Below, one piece after another: positions 32,790-45,436 of a stretch of DNA of 64,000 nt. The translations under genes and the position numbers were made by a program. The notes beneath the pieces are model-generated. The model searched no databases and was not told the DNA's origin. It was given only the letters and a program-made list of their open reading frames with translations. Source of the stretch: Arbacia lixula (Eukaryota > Echinodermata > Echinoidea > Arbacioida > Arbaciidae); NCBI GenBank assembly GCA_963669155.1, contig OZ022594.1:3047750-3111749 (forward strand), given 5' to 3'. The first letter of the stretch is position 1, and every line of letters starts with the position of its first letter.

Positions 32790-34142
32790 GGGCTTTAACC
32801 ACCTTTCACAGCGCTCGGGGTTAGAGCTCAATCCGTTTGCGTTGTGGCGGGAACTTTTTCCATGATATGAGATTGACCTATGAAATATGAAGACATCTGT
32901 GAAACTGAATCGAAAAAAATATGTAACTGTACGTTTGATAGAGGTCTTAACTGTCAACATAAAAGCGAATGATTTCTCTAAACAGTATGTGATGTGATTT
33001 CAATTGCTACAACAGCCCAATCTTGTAACCAAAAGATATCAGTCACATCATATGGTAGTAGACGATAAGGCAAAACGTGCATTTGACACGGATTACAATT
33101 ACACATCGCCCAGTTTCACCATATACAATGCAGTCGGGAGTACATCTATTAACATGTAGAAAATTATTTTAAGAACTTTTGGTGAAAAACTTCTTTTTGA
33201 CTTGTGTGCCTTAGAGATCCAATAGAATGAAATTCAGCGTAAGATTTATAACTGAAAGAAAAACATCTCGTCAAGGTCGCAAAATCTGTACGCACAGCTA
33301 ATGCAGTTTAACATGCGACGTGAATATATTAAAGGAAATTGGTGCTTTTAAACTTTTTTCAAGATCCCTCTTGGATAATCAGCGGCAAGAATCACGCTTC
33401 GTTAAAAGTGTATTCATTTATATAGAGCTAGGTCTATACGGCTACGTGAAACTTCTTTCTATAACTTTATCTCTTCACAAAAGAGAGGGCAAATAAACAT
33501 GATAAATAAATGGTGGAATAAACCCCTTGTATATAACCAATAGAGTGAACATTTTGCATCATGCGACATGTCTGAGTCAAATCTATTATTACTGTTAACA
33601 GTTATACTGTGTGATCTTCAGTTGAATCTACATAAAGTAGTAGCATCATTACGATTAAGAATCAATAGATACTTTTCCGGTTTGAATAACTTTTTTTCAA
33701 TTTCAATGATTATTACCTAAACGATTTCTTCATTTTTACCATTTTCCAATCCTGTTTAAATGTTCAATATATCTTAAGCACAACGAAACCAATTTGGTGT
33801 TGAATTCAAGTTTTCATTTTGGTTTCAAACCTTTTTAATGACGGTTAAGTACAAGTGAGTGTTTTTTTTTTGTTCCCTTTAACCATTCATTATTTCACAT
33901 TGTTTAGTATTACACATCGACCAATTTTACCAGAGAACAATGATAGCAAATGCGGGGACCGGAGACTTAATTAAGGGTATTTAACTCTTTTTGCGACTAA
34001 GGGGTAACGCTCCGCTGTCGCAAATTTGCGACCAAACTGTAATAGAGAAATCAGCCGGCACAGAGGGGTTTTACCCCCGGCAAGTCAAGTTAATAACCTG
34101 GTTTTTGTTTGGCAAGGTACCAGTCTTCTACAAGTTTCATAC
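32790..34142. other. Noncoding interval with dispersed-repeat copies
   Basis: Contains the repeat copies at 32805-33240 noted above. No gene recognised. Confidence 0.6.
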
Positions 34143-34530
34143 AATTCTCCCTATCGCATATAGCCGATATCCAGCGATATCACCTCGCGATACCGATATC
34201 TGATCGATTGCTCTTGGAACATATACTTCCGGTAAGAGTTTGTTGTCGGCGCAAAGTGATCTAGAAATCGCTTTTTTGGATGAATTAATCAGTGAACAAT
34301 TTATCTAGGGTTAAGGTTATGGTCAGGGTTAGGTATAGAATTAGGTTTAGGGTTAGGGTAAGGGTCAGGGTTAGCTTTAGAGTTAAAATTCATAAAATTA
34401 GTGGGAAACCGTGGTCCCTATTGTACGGGATGTACGTGGACCGGAAGTTCGTATCCCAAGAATTAAAGGTAAAATAATTAGAGCGCCACACACGTTCAGA
34501 TTCGGAGGGCTATATGCGATAGGGAGAATT
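34143..34530. repeat. Inverted repeat enclosing degenerate telomere-like repeats
   Basis: A perfect 22-bp inverted repeat (34143-34164 and 34509-34530) bounds 388 bp. Between the arms, about 34303-34385, are imperfect GGTTAGGG/GGGTTAGGGT units, similar to interstitial telomeric sequence. No coding content; the dipeptide-like frame across it is an artefact. Confidence 0.75.
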
Positions 34531-35278
34531 GGAAAATGTGTTTATGAGCTGTATTGCGTCATGCAACTAGAAGGCGGGCTTTTCTACGCCTATAACTTTT
34601 CACTGCAAAGCCAACTTTCTACGCCAACCGGGATGGGTGATTTCAGAATTGATGGCCGCTATCCACGGTAAAATGTTGGCCGCGGGATATAAACTGGGCG
34701 GCCGCTGGCTGCGTTAGACAGATGGCAGCTACTGTATATCAAGGGTCTGAATTTTCCTGAGGAGGAGTTGGGTTTGCCGCTAAATCCAGGTGGTTGCATA
34801 GCCATAGCAGGTTTTGTATCATGCAGACGGTAGTAAACCTATTGACATGTAGAATAGTTCATAAAATGTCAATTTGGCTCAAGCTTTCATAGTCTTCCTT
34901 CCTTAAATTGTGTGTGCCTCAGTGATCCAATAGATGTGCATGCAGCGTGACATTGACTGTAGATAAGTGAACGAAACAAACTGGCCATGCTCGTGAGAGA
35001 GATGTACACCAGCCTGTACCAGGTCGTTTGCACTGCTCATGTAGTTAAACGCGCATTGTGAAAATGAGGAAGTGAATGTTTTAAAACAAGTTCCCTTGCT
35101 AATCAGTGTATATCGTCGTGATTTCATGGTAGTGTAAACCTTTTGCAGAGTAAGAGCGCACAATACACTTCTCCTCACCGCAATAATGGCGTACAGAGCA
35201 CAACTGGACAGGCCTCAACCATGTCGACCTTCCACAGTGGCCGAGGTTACCGCTCAATCCGTTTGTGTTGTGGCCGTG
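34531..35278. other. Noncoding interval, dispersed-repeat copy
   Basis: Carries GGCCGC-containing echoes near 34650-34710 and a copy of the dispersed repeat at 34905-35275. The repeat copy is cut by the inverted-repeat element that starts at 35279 and resumes at about 38278. Confidence 0.6.
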
Positions 35279-35604
35279 TGTTGCACCACAAATTGTCGTC
35301 CCTGCACAAATTGTCGCCGACGACAAGTTGTGCTGCAGGTAATGTTCCCATTTTTTACCCTCACGGGCGACAATTTTTGCAAAATTTGACAAAACCTGAC
35401 ACCACAAATTGTCGTCCCCTGCACAAATTGTCGCCGACGACAAGTTGTGCTGCAGGTAATGTTCCCATTTTTTACCCTCACGGGCGACAATTTGTGCAGG
35501 CAAACTGATAACTAGTTGCACAAATTGTCACCCCTTGCACAAATTGTCACCAGTCCCTGTCTTCAAAATATTGCCATGTGTGGTTTGCCTGTGATGTGTA
35601 TATA

Positions 35605-35605
<1 letters not shown>

Positions 35606-35635
<30 letters not shown>

Positions 35636-35656
35636 GATGGGTGGGTGTATGTGTGT

Positions 35657-35695
<39 letters not shown>

Positions 35696-35930
35696 GCGCG
35701 CGTGCTGGAGTATGAGGATGTTAGTATTGGTTAGGTTAAGGTTGTTTGCGTATAGTATGCGTGTGTTAGCGATGAGTGTTGAGCTGGTATGTATGTGTGC
35801 GTGATGGGGATGTTGAGGTGGGTGTGTGCAATGTATGTGTGCGTAACTGTGTAAGTACGGAGTATTATGTGTGGGTGCATGGTAATGGTGGTAGTTGTGT
35901 GATTGTGTGTGTGTGTGTGTGTGTGTGTGG
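35606..35930. repeat. GT microsatellites
   Basis: Three GT runs at about 35606-35635, 35650-35694 and 35904-35929, the last followed by GCGCGCGCGC. Frames read through them are low-complexity artefacts. Confidence 0.95.
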
Positions 35931-36493
35931 GCGCGCGCGCGCGTGTATGTGTACATTGTGTAGATGTGAAGTCGTGTATTTGTGTTGAGGAATTAGCCAA
36001 TGGGTTTTGCATTGCCCTCTATTTCATTGTTCTAAAAATATAATAAAAATTACACATTGACGATGGTCATCGGGCGTAATATGATATTGGTGTGATTAGT
36101 TTTCTGATTACCAAAAAAAAAAATGTCACGATGGTGAATGGAATTATGAGCAAATGTCAAAATACGATCACGCTTATGATCGTGCCAATAAGGCAAAATG
36201 AAAATAATTGACAATGCTCGAGAGTAAAGACAGCGAGTCAGTTAAAGTCAAATTTTATTATCTCCTACTAGGAATAATACGAATGCAGGGGAAACAGTTT
36301 ATGAATTGTTTGTTCTGGTATTGCGCCACTGTTATGTGTTGGAACTAAAAACTTGACTGTGTTAACTGTTTTTATTCTCTTAGAGCAGTATTTGTGTTAA
36401 CTGCACGTACACCACACACATATACACAAAAACACAAACGCACACAACCCCATACAGACAGACATCCACACCCATACACTTACCAACCCACAT

Positions 36494-37678
36494 TAGTGGA
36501 GATCAGGTGAATAATTGTATATTTTGATGTACAAGCACCAAATTTGGCACACATGTTCAAAATCATATTTCGGAGGGTATTAGATATAGAGGTATCTCAA
36601 AATGTTTTCAGGGGCACTTGCGGGCAGCCCCCAAACTGCCCCAGGGGCACTTATATGTTATTAACTTCTTTTCGAAAACGCACGGTCGGACTTGGAAAAT
36701 AAAACTTGATAGGAATCATCCTTAGGCAAGAGGTACCTTGTTCAAATGTGTGGTCGTTAATGGCAAGAGGGCCGGGGGATAGCCCCCAAACGCCCCCTGG
36801 GGGCATTTTTTCACTTTTGTTGGGACATTTTCTCAAGAATAAATAACTGGATTTTAACCAAACTAGATAGGAATCATCCTGTGGTAATAGGGAACATTAT
36901 CTGTTAAATTTGGGGTACACAAGTGGCAAAGGGCTGGGGAAGGGGGGGGGGGGGGTTATCCCCCCAAAATTACTCAATGGTGCATGATAGTTGATTGTAA
37001 AAAGGCTAGATAGAACAGAAATCCGTAAAAAAAAAAATCAGTGTCAGCGGGAAGATAAAATTGATGCGTTCATTACTTAACTTAGAAACATAATGTTTCC
37101 CTCCATCCTAACAACTTACGGTCCCTAATACTTAAGGATGGTTACAGTTATTTATTCTTGAGAAAAAGTATTTAAAAAATTTAAAGAAAGTTTCCCCCGG
37201 CTCGTTTTGGGGTCTACCCCCCCCCCCCCTTCCCCGGCCACTTGCCACTTGTGTATCCCAAGGTTAACAATTAACGTTCCCTATTACCTAAGGATGATTC
37301 CTATCAAGTTTGGTTAAAATCAAGTTATTTGTTCTGGAGAAAATGTCCTAAAATAAGAGAAAAATGCCCCCGGGGCGTTTGAGGGCTATCCACCGCCTCC
37401 CTTGCCACTTATGACCACACATTTAAGGTAAGGTCCCTATTACCCAAGGATGACTCATATCAAGGTTTTTTTTCAAGTCGGGCCGTGCGTTTTCAAAAAG
37501 AAGTACAAATAACATAATAGGGCCTCTAGGGCACTTTGGGGGCTGCCCCCAGGCGCCCCTAAAAATGCTTCTATATCTAATGTTGTTCCAAATATGATTT
37601 TGAACGTGTGTGCCAAATTTGGTGCTTGTAGACATAGTGCACAATTCACCTCATATTTGTTGCTTAACCGCCCCACTA
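36494..37678. mobile_element. Foldback element nested in the 3.0-kb element
   Basis: Two arms of nearly 500 bp are inverted copies of each other, each holding GGCACACATGTTCAAAATCAT-type and GATAGGAATCATCCT-type segments and a G or C homopolymer (36937-36955, 37217-37230), around a centre near 37070. Ends are TAGTGG... and ...CCGCCCCACTA. The right end shares GCTTAACCGCCCCACTA with the 49396-54019 element, so the two belong to one family. Flanking triplets are CAT and TAT, compatible with a mutated 3-bp duplication. Confidence 0.82.
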
Positions 37679-37789
37679 TATGACTGATTCACACAATTCT
37701 AGTCAACTAAGTGGGGACTATTTCGGGCACAATACACACAAACCTTGATTTCAATCCGTTTACCTGGTACCGCTAACCCATAACCCCCC

Positions 37790-38032
37790 CCCCCCACACA
37801 CACACACACACACACACACGCACGCACACACACACACAATCACACAAACATGGACACACACACTCACACTCACACACACGCACATACACACACACACGCA
37901 CATACACACACACGCACACACACACACACACACTCACGCACAAACTCACACACATACGCACAAACTCACACACACACCCACGCACACACGTACACCCACG
38001 CACACACACACACACACGCACACACACACTGC
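37790..38032. repeat. CA microsatellite with CGCACA variants
   Basis: C run, then about 230 bp of CACACA with CG and TA interruptions. It mirrors the GT arrays on the opposite side of the enclosing element. Confidence 0.95.
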
Positions 38033-38561
38033 AAACTTTAACGTGACCTTTTATTTTGGTTTGTGTGTATTCATACACTTGAGTTGTGTGTTTGTTTTCA
38101 TGTATTGTGTTTGTCAGGAATTATTATATTACCAAAAATGTAAGCCCCTAATGGCCTTGAAGGCTTCAACGTAATATTGAATGTGTTTCGAGGGGGGCGA
38201 CAATTTGTGGTGTCAGCCCCCTGCACAAATTGTCGCCGGCGTCAATTTGTGCAGGGACGACAATTTGTGGTGCAACAGCAGTGGCTTCATATTTGTTGGG
38301 CTAACATATTCGGTAAAATGAATTTACCCTCTTTCCAAAATATAAGATTGACATATAAAATCGGAAGACGATTTTTTTTATTGTTTTTAAAAGAGAGGGT
38401 GTATGTGTGTGTGGGGGGGGGGGGGCAAACATACACACACACGTAAGCGCACATAAGATTAACCCATAACGCACTTGATGCGATGTAGGCCTTCATATGA
38501 AATGCTGGCACTTCAGGGGAATTGGGGTCATGGGGGGGGAGGGGGGATCTGTGATGCTGTG

Positions 38562-39382
38562 AGGGTGCTTTGCTTCTACTGGTACTGGGAATCTTCATCG
38601 TATTGAAGGCATCATGGATTCTGCAGGTACCAGGATATTCTAGCAAAGAATGTCAACCCGTCTGTAAAGAAGTTGAAGTTGAAGCTTGGACGTCACTGGA
38701 CATTCCAGCAGGACAACGACCCCAAACACACCTCCAAATCTACATAGGCTTGGCTGGAGAAGAAAGGATGGAAGGTCCTTGAGTGGCCATCACAGTCTCC
38801 AGACCTAAACCCAATAGAGAATTTGTGGTGGGATATCGAGATAGCTGTTGCAGCACATAGACCTACAAGCATGGCTGACCTTGAGACCATTGTGGAAGAG
38901 GAATGGGCCAAAATCCACAAGGAGCGTTGTGAGAAGCTTGTGAGAGGCTATTCATCTCGTGTGCAGGAGGTCATTGCAGCAAATGGATGCTGTACAAAGT
39001 ACTAAAAGACACACCCATGTGGGTTGAATGACATTACAACTTGTTTGTTGTGCATATAAAGATTCCAGTTTCAGTTGGAGGATAAAAAAAAGGCATTCTC
39101 CTCAGAATACATGCACTGGCTTTAAAATTGTAATTATTTGTGCATTCCTTTCTTGTGTGTAAATAGGGGGGTTAAATAATTTTGCACCATGCCTTTTGGG
39201 CGCAAATTGCAATTTCAGATGAACTATGAAGTAGAATTTGATTTTTTTTCTCCGGTACTCTTTAGTAATTAACTGTCTGCTAACTATCTTAATGGTTTAG
39301 TAGCAATCTGCTATTCCAATGTTATGCATTATGTCAGAATGTCAGAAATGAGAGGGGGTTGAATAATTTTGCTGCCGACTGT
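38562..39382 (+). mobile_element. Tc1-like transposon, 5'-truncated
   Basis: The C-terminal half of a Tc1/mariner transposase reads from about 38562 to the TAA at 39003-39005: [14 protein letters not shown] (second catalytic Asp) and WPSQSPDLNPIENLWW (Glu of the DD34E triad), with at least one internal stop near TSKST. About 380 bp of 3' sequence follows, ending GGGGGTTGAATAATTTTGCT and GCCGACTGTA next to TA at the insertion edge. A shorter related motif, GGGGGGTTAAATAATTTTGC, lies at about 39165. The 5' half and left inverted repeat are missing. Confidence 0.9.
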
Positions 39383-39384
39383 AT

Positions 39385-40574
39385 ATGGGACAGGTGCGTA
39401 TCCAGGATTTTTGTGAGGGGGGGTGGTTTCGAGCTGATTTTTTCATCCCGCCCACGCTCTCAAAGTTCTCTCGGTTGGGGGGAGGGGGGCGGAGTTACTG
39501 ATGGATTTGTTGACAAGAACCCCCCCCCCCCCCTGCTTACGCGCCTGATATGGAAATAGCATAGATGAGTATACGGAGTATGCTTACATTTCAAAGGCGT
39601 TTTTGCCAGGCAGAAAAATAAAGCACGTATTTTGTTTAACATTAATGATTCACAACACTCCTGAGGAAAGAACAGTGACACTTATTGGAGAGGTAATAAT
39701 GTCCACTGCGGAGAGCTGTGGTTAATTAGACAGACTGTGGTCAGTATGTAGAGGGATTCCTGCTCCTCACCTTTCTCCTCTCTTTCTATCTTTCCAACTA
39801 TTTCTTTATTTCATCTTCCTTTTAGAAGGGAGTGATTTGGAAGGGTACACGCCAACATGTACACAGAAGAGTCAGTCTAGTTTGGGAAGTCAACGGAGGA
39901 ATAGGTGTACAAGTAGAAGTATAGATAAGTGAGTGTACTAGCATGACTGGAGAGAAACTGTTACGGCGAAATGGGGATTTGAGGCATATTAGGCTTTATT
40001 ATCTGTGTGTTAACCTGACTGGGTCAATAAGCGATAACTCTGGCCTGAGCCTTACGCATTTTATTCTTATAATTGTTGTCTCTTTTATTATGAGTAAAGA
40101 ATTCCTTATTTCATTTTAATGTTTATTTATCATTTTCTAAACGCTTGAGGTAAAACTAGGTTCACCCAATTGCGGCCGTTTAACTGGATCCTCACGTACG
40201 AATGGTGCAATTTAAAACATGCAATAAAAATACACTGAAATACACATACAAAATGTGAGCGTCTAAACGAACATTAACGCTTACATGTACATTCAAACAA
40301 ACCTAGATGAGTTAAAGAGCGACATAACGTACATTCGTATTGAAGTAACTACTGCGGAGGAAGGTTGCCCCATAAGAAGGTAAGTTGGATTCTAAGCATT
40401 GCAAAGTGCATTGCTAACATGTCATACCCAAGCTCTTTGCACTAAACTCACAAATGTCAAGATTCTTGCATAAGAAAGAGGATGCTGATTTCATAGTTCA
40501 CTCATGGGAGAAAGAGAAGCTAATCAAATTACAATTTGCTTCATCTTTATCTTGCTCTGCCACAGACACTCATC
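39385..40574. other. Noncoding interval upstream of the 2A exon
   Basis: At 39391-39549 a small dispersed element runs from GTGCGTATCCAGGATTTTT to GCTTACGCGCCTGATAT, with G and C runs inside. The remainder has no gene. A 3' splice-site-like sequence, CTTGCTCTGCCACAG, ends at 40565, so an upstream untranslated exon may exist. Confidence 0.55.
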
Positions 40575-41270
40575 ATGCCGGTCTCGATTGGAGAGTGGCG
40601 GGCCCGCATCGGATGCTTCCTCCAGCGGACCAGGAAGGAAGTCTGGATTGAGCGGCAGACCAGGTTGTTTCAACAAATTATTGCCCTGATTGAAGAAAAG
40701 TTCAAGCAAAAGAGCAATGGCGCTGGTAAGAACAATGACGAACAAAACAATAAAGAATGTGACACGCTGAATGGGGTCCGCGGCTCAAATAGTCAAACAG
40801 CTGAGCAAGCATCGTCAAAAAACCGCGACAAATCCTCTCATGGTGACGCTGATGCAGAAGAAAAAACAGTTCGATCTTCTACGGACCCATCCAAAACAAG
40901 TGACACATGCAGCGAGGAAAGAAGTGACCGCGAGGCGAACGATGCTGACACCGGCGACATTCCTTGTATTGGAGGAGGGACCTCTTTTGCATCACCTCCA
41001 AACTCCACACTGAATTTGTCTAACCAACCAGATGATTCGCGACATCATCCGATAAATGAAAGCCTATCGTCCACGATGCCGCCAGCAACGGACGGCGATT
41101 ACAGCCATCACAAACCTACCCCAGGATCGAGTACTGATAGCTACAGCGAGCAGCATTGTTCTGATACTTCAACCAAAAGTCCTAACTGCAAAGCTGGGAT
41201 GGTCACCTCCATTGGATCTGATGTGCATGCGACTTCGCTTGAGCTGGTTGGAAGTCTTCAAGCGGCATTG
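40575..41270 (+). CDS. Exon 1 of 2A/Death-domain gene: WRARIG head and Ser/Thr-rich linker
   Basis: 232 codons from the ATG at 40575 (MPVSIGEWRARIGCFLQ) to a GTAAGA donor at 41271, phase 0. Residues about 1-48 are basic and helical. Residues about 50-215 are Ser/Thr/Asp/Asn-rich and probably disordered. The start is chosen because a 3' splice-site-like CCACAG lies 10 bp before it; the open frame extends slightly upstream. A WRARIG-type N-terminus followed by a 2A motif is, as I recall, recurrent in lancelet and echinoderm proteins, including retrotransposon ORFs. The product could therefore be host or retroelement-derived; splicing argues for a cellular gene. Confidence 0.65.
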
Positions 41271-41779
41271 GTAAGAGTTCACTCATTTTATTTGCTATTT
41301 CTACAAATGGTTTCTTCTACAAATGCTAGTTCTACAAATGCTAGTTCTACAAATGCGTTCTTCTACAAAATCTTTTTTTTTTTAAATCAAATGCCTTCTT
41401 CTATAAATTATATCAAATATTGGCATATCGAAAAAAAATATGATTTGGTAATACCACATGTCCCTATATCATAAGCAGCTCCATCGAGAAGTGGTATGTT
41501 ATTTCATTAGACTGATAAATCCTGCAATTCGATGAATAAAGAAATAAGGCACGTTAAAAACGTAGAGATATTATTTAATCTAGTTCTATTTTCTGTAGCT
41601 CCTTTCTTGAATGATAATGTTTTGAAAAACTGCATTGTATATATCCCAGTTCCAATTTGCTGTATGCGTTTTCTTAGATGCCAATGTTTCAACAACAAAA
41701 ATACATTGTTCAGCCATATATCCCAGCATCCCCCAAAAAGTGTACTTACTTGATATACATGTAATCATGTTTCTTCCAG

Positions 41780-41943
41780 GTTACACCGACAACCATTGTT
41801 TTATCGCCCAGCTGTAAAGCACAGCGGACTTGGAGCAAGGATGATGTTTCTATCATTGAGAACAACTCACACGTCGAGGAAGAGCTTCTTCTACAGGCTG
41901 GGGACGTAGAAAGGAACCCCGGTCCGAATGGTCCTGATCAACG
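41780..41943 (+). CDS. Exon 2: 2A ribosome-skipping motif
   Basis: Follows a TTTCTTCCAG acceptor (AG at 41778-41779) in the same frame as exon 1 and ends at a CG|GTGAGA donor after 164 nt, leaving two bases of a codon. It encodes LLLQAGDVERNPGP; GDVERNPGP occupies 41900-41926 (residues 273-281 of the joined product). All residues of the D-V/I-E-x-N-P-G-P consensus are present, so the ribosome is predicted to skip the Gly280-Pro281 bond and release the N-terminal part. A hydrophobic run precedes the motif, as in 2A sequences reported to double as targeting signals in sea urchin NLR proteins. Confidence 0.72.
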
Positions 41944-42199
41944 GTGAGAATTAGGAACCCGTACTATGGCTTTCATGTGGAGATAACATTTCTTGTCTAC
42001 TATGTTTACTTGGATATATTTCAGTTGGTGAATTAAGTTATGGCCGTGACGACGATATGGCGTTTCTTTACTGTAAATTGTTAACATCTTCCCTAAAGCA
42101 TTGTAAAGCTTAGTACTCACTGTCGTGCAATCCGTTACACACGCTACAGTTTTCTATTTACAGCTGAACTCGGAATTGTTGTTTATATTATGAACCCAC

Positions 42200-42318
42200 T
42201 ATCATAATATGCAACCAGTTAAAAAAAAATAACCCTTTGTGTGCCAGATACACTTCTGTTCTGTGAAATTTGTACAAAGGACTCATGTGGCACACAAAGG
42301 GTTAATATATTATGATAC
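42200..42318. repeat. Short hairpin inverted repeat
   Basis: AACCCTTTGTGTGCCA at 42231-42246 pairs perfectly with 42288-42303 over a 41-nt loop. An outer pair (TATCATAATAT / ATATTATGATA) extends the palindrome to about 120 bp. It could be a MITE remnant or fold as a stem-loop in the intron transcript. Confidence 0.75.
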
Positions 42319-45300
42319 TGCAGATGTGCCTCTTTAACCCGATAGAAGATTAGAATTCGTAACGAAATGTGAAAGATTCTAACAGAACGTGGTGGCATAT
42401 ACAGTGAAACTCAACACTGCATTACACACATCAAAGCAAACTAATCAAATAGTGGTACGATTACTATTAACATTCATGTAACTATTGATACATATCAGAA
42501 GGAGGAAGATTCATTATAAACATTCAGGTACCAGTATCAAGTGGAAATCTGTTCGTAGATGTGTGTTTGTGTGTGTGTGTGTGTGTACGTATGTGTATAT
42601 GTCTGTGAAATTGTGTGTATATGTCAGTAGGCGAAAAATGCGAAAAGTGATGTATAGATAACACATGAAACTAAAGATATTGAAGCAGAAGTTAGCATAT
42701 ATATATATAGAGTACTGAATGTATTACCTATATTTTAAAAGAAAGAATACCAAAACACATTGACCACTTCACTAGGCGTACTGTAATGTCGAACGCTTGT
42801 GCCTCGTTCACAGCACGGGGACTAAATTGCTCAAGCCTCATGCCGCGGGGTGTACCATTCATGGCATCCCAACTTATAATGAAACATAAAAACATGTTCA
42901 CTGTTTATATCATGATTTGGTTAAGATCAAGGTGAGGGCTGTGCTGCAGATAAGTTCAATTTGCATCTTATTCTCGTACCAAAATGCATAGCGCTGATCG
43001 TCAATACAAAGATGGTACAGGTTGAATGAAGGCTGATTAAATAGATGGATATCATGCCTACGTAAGTGATACAATACAACAGTTGAATCTAAAATAAGCA
43101 TATATTCCCATGTCGTCGTTGACTAGGCGGTTTTATCATGTATTGCTTGTAACGTTTTCCTTTCAGGACAAGCGAAAACGAATTTTACTATTGTTCGCGA
43201 CGACAAAGACTAGTTTGTAAGCGAAACTTCACGGTTTACACCTTTTTATCTGATAGGATAATTTATCATTTTCCCCAAAATCATAAAATGTGTACCTTCT
43301 GTTTGCATCACATTAATATAATTGTATGGAGAAATATTCCTTGATGACGCTGCCATGATGGCATTGTAGGTATTACATCATATAACTGCTCATGCATCTT
43401 TCAGGTAAATATTTTGAGATCCTCTGAGCATTCTCTGTGGAACGCGTTCATTCATTGCAGAAGTCATCCAGCACTTCGGCATCACAATAATGGGATGTGA
43501 GAGATCATCTTGTACGGGGCGTTCATGTATGCTTTCAATGGAACAGCACTAATAAAACGGCTGATGGTACCCGTGTAATTTATACATTCGCAGTTTTGAA
43601 TGAAATTAATTTATGCATTCACCTCGTCTCAAATATGTCTACATGATCATTTATCTTCAATAATCTGACAAGATATATCTGTGTTACCAATAATAATATA
43701 TACCACACTTTATCTTTAATAACCTGACAAAACTCACGTTAAAATTAAAAGGTCTATCCACTTGAAGTGACTGTCGTGATCATCATTTTTCTTTTAAGGT
43801 GTTTTATGTTGCATTTACCTTTCTTCTTTCATAACTTAATATTTTGAGCTGCACATTTTAACGTAAAATACCGCCATTGCGCCTCTGCGAATTGAAACAA
43901 ACGGCATAGTATGTAACCAATTTTCAAACTAACAAGAAAGTTGCGCATCGCCAACAAAAATGGCTAGTGTAGCCGGTAGTAGACCTGGGCAGTGCCCTGG
44001 TCAGATTTAATAGTAAACTTTCGTTACACGACGTGCATGGCGGGAAGACCGTGGCGATGTGGAATCAGTCAGCTGTGACAGTACCCGCAATGAGACAGCC
44101 GTACCCATTGCAAGGTACATGTATAGACCATGGACCGAGGCAAGTTACAGGCCTGAGATTCTGAATTTCGTGGTCCACACCTGGGAATTGCTTGTAATCA
44201 TCTTAGGTATGCTTGTTCGGTGTACCTAACCATAAACGAAATGCCACTAAACGCAGAACTCGGGTGATAATGAAGTCCCATTGAGCATTTACAGCTTTGT
44301 TAGCTGTGCTTATTGGATTAATAGCAACCACACGTAGCACGCTTCTACATTTCATAAATGTAGTTATAATTAGGGAGAAATAAAAGAAAATGAGTTATAA
44401 ACGATTCTCAAGGTCTCCTTTCCCCTTGCAACAGTACACTGTGGTCCCATTGAATATTTAAAATGGTGCTTGATGTTGCTAAACTTTTTTAACGAGAAAA
44501 AAGACTAAACACTGATTTTTTTTTTCAATCCTGCATAATTCACCAATAACAATGTGATACAAACAATGACATACAAGTATACATACAACAAATAACAAGC
44601 TATTGAAGATACGTACAAAGTATTAATATATACATATACCTGTACACAGTGGAACTTACAGAGGTATAAGCTTACAGCTTGAAGGGTTGCCACACCTTTC
44701 TTATCAAAAGAACAAAACAAATGCAAATAAGATAAAACTTAATATAACATACACTCAAAGCAATGTTTGCTTGTCTTATATATAACCCTTACCTACACTT
44801 ATACAAACATAATATTAAGAAAATACAAGCATAAATGGGAAGAGAAGGGGGAGGAGAAATAAGGAGAGGTTGCCCAATTAACCACATTAATACGGAGTTG
44901 CCACATTCGTATCAAAATATACACGCCAGTGATTACAAAACAAAACAAAAAATGTCAGGTCGGTGTCGACTAACAAACCAGAAAAACGGTTTGCATAAAC
45001 AAGACATGTAAACTACGGCCTACATAATGTGAGATAATCTTACATCAAGTTAACAAAATAAAATGATTTTTTATAATGACAACATTACAAACGACAATGA
45101 CGTAATTGGGTGCTAGGTGCTTCCTTTTCCCTAGCAATGGGCAATAAACACCATTAAGTTGTATTTTAGAGGCTTTACTTTGAAAAATTCAATGGAATGT
45201 ATTTTCCTTTTTGGGAGTCAACGGTATGAGAGATTAGAGTATTTTGATGGGTCTCTAGAGATTATTTATTACCCATCATTGCCCATCATCAAGACACGCA

Positions 45301-45436
45301 TTACTTTGTAGTAAACATACTATTGCATACATACATACGCAAAGGCGTTATTCCTCCTGATTGTATGTCTGAAATTCGTTTTCCAGCTGGTTTACAGACG
45401 TATCTAAATGCTGACCGACGGCACTAGCCGTTGTAC

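Larger units (their letters stand above)
35279..38277. mobile_element. 3.0-kb inverted-repeat element of unknown class
   Basis: Ends TGTTGCACCACAAATTGTCG (left) and its complement CGACAATTTGTGGTGCAACA (right). Inside each end the ACAAATTGTCG motif is repeated in both orientations. The left side holds a 119-bp tandem pair at 35287-35505. The element interrupts a dispersed-repeat copy that reads GGCTAACA and CTCTTTCCAA on the right, as in the uninterrupted copy at 29560. No transposase frame is visible, so it is probably non-autonomous. It contains GT arrays on the left, CA arrays on the right and a second element at 36494-37678. Confidence 0.72.

Noticed and set aside
35528..36012. His/Thr and Val/Cys repeat frames
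   Set aside because: Translations of GT and CA microsatellites.
36494..37678. CACTA (EnSpm) transposon
   Set aside because: CACTA elements begin with CACTA and end with TAGTG; here the order is TAGTG at the left and CACTA at the right.
40536..40574. Upstream extension of the 2A-gene first exon frame
   Set aside because: The extension reads through a pyrimidine-rich CCACAG acceptor-like sequence; the ATG at 40575 after it is a better start.
43167..43216. Short exon with a strong acceptor after the 2A exon
   Set aside because: Its exit phase would put the Death-domain exon out of frame; kept only as a possible alternative exon.
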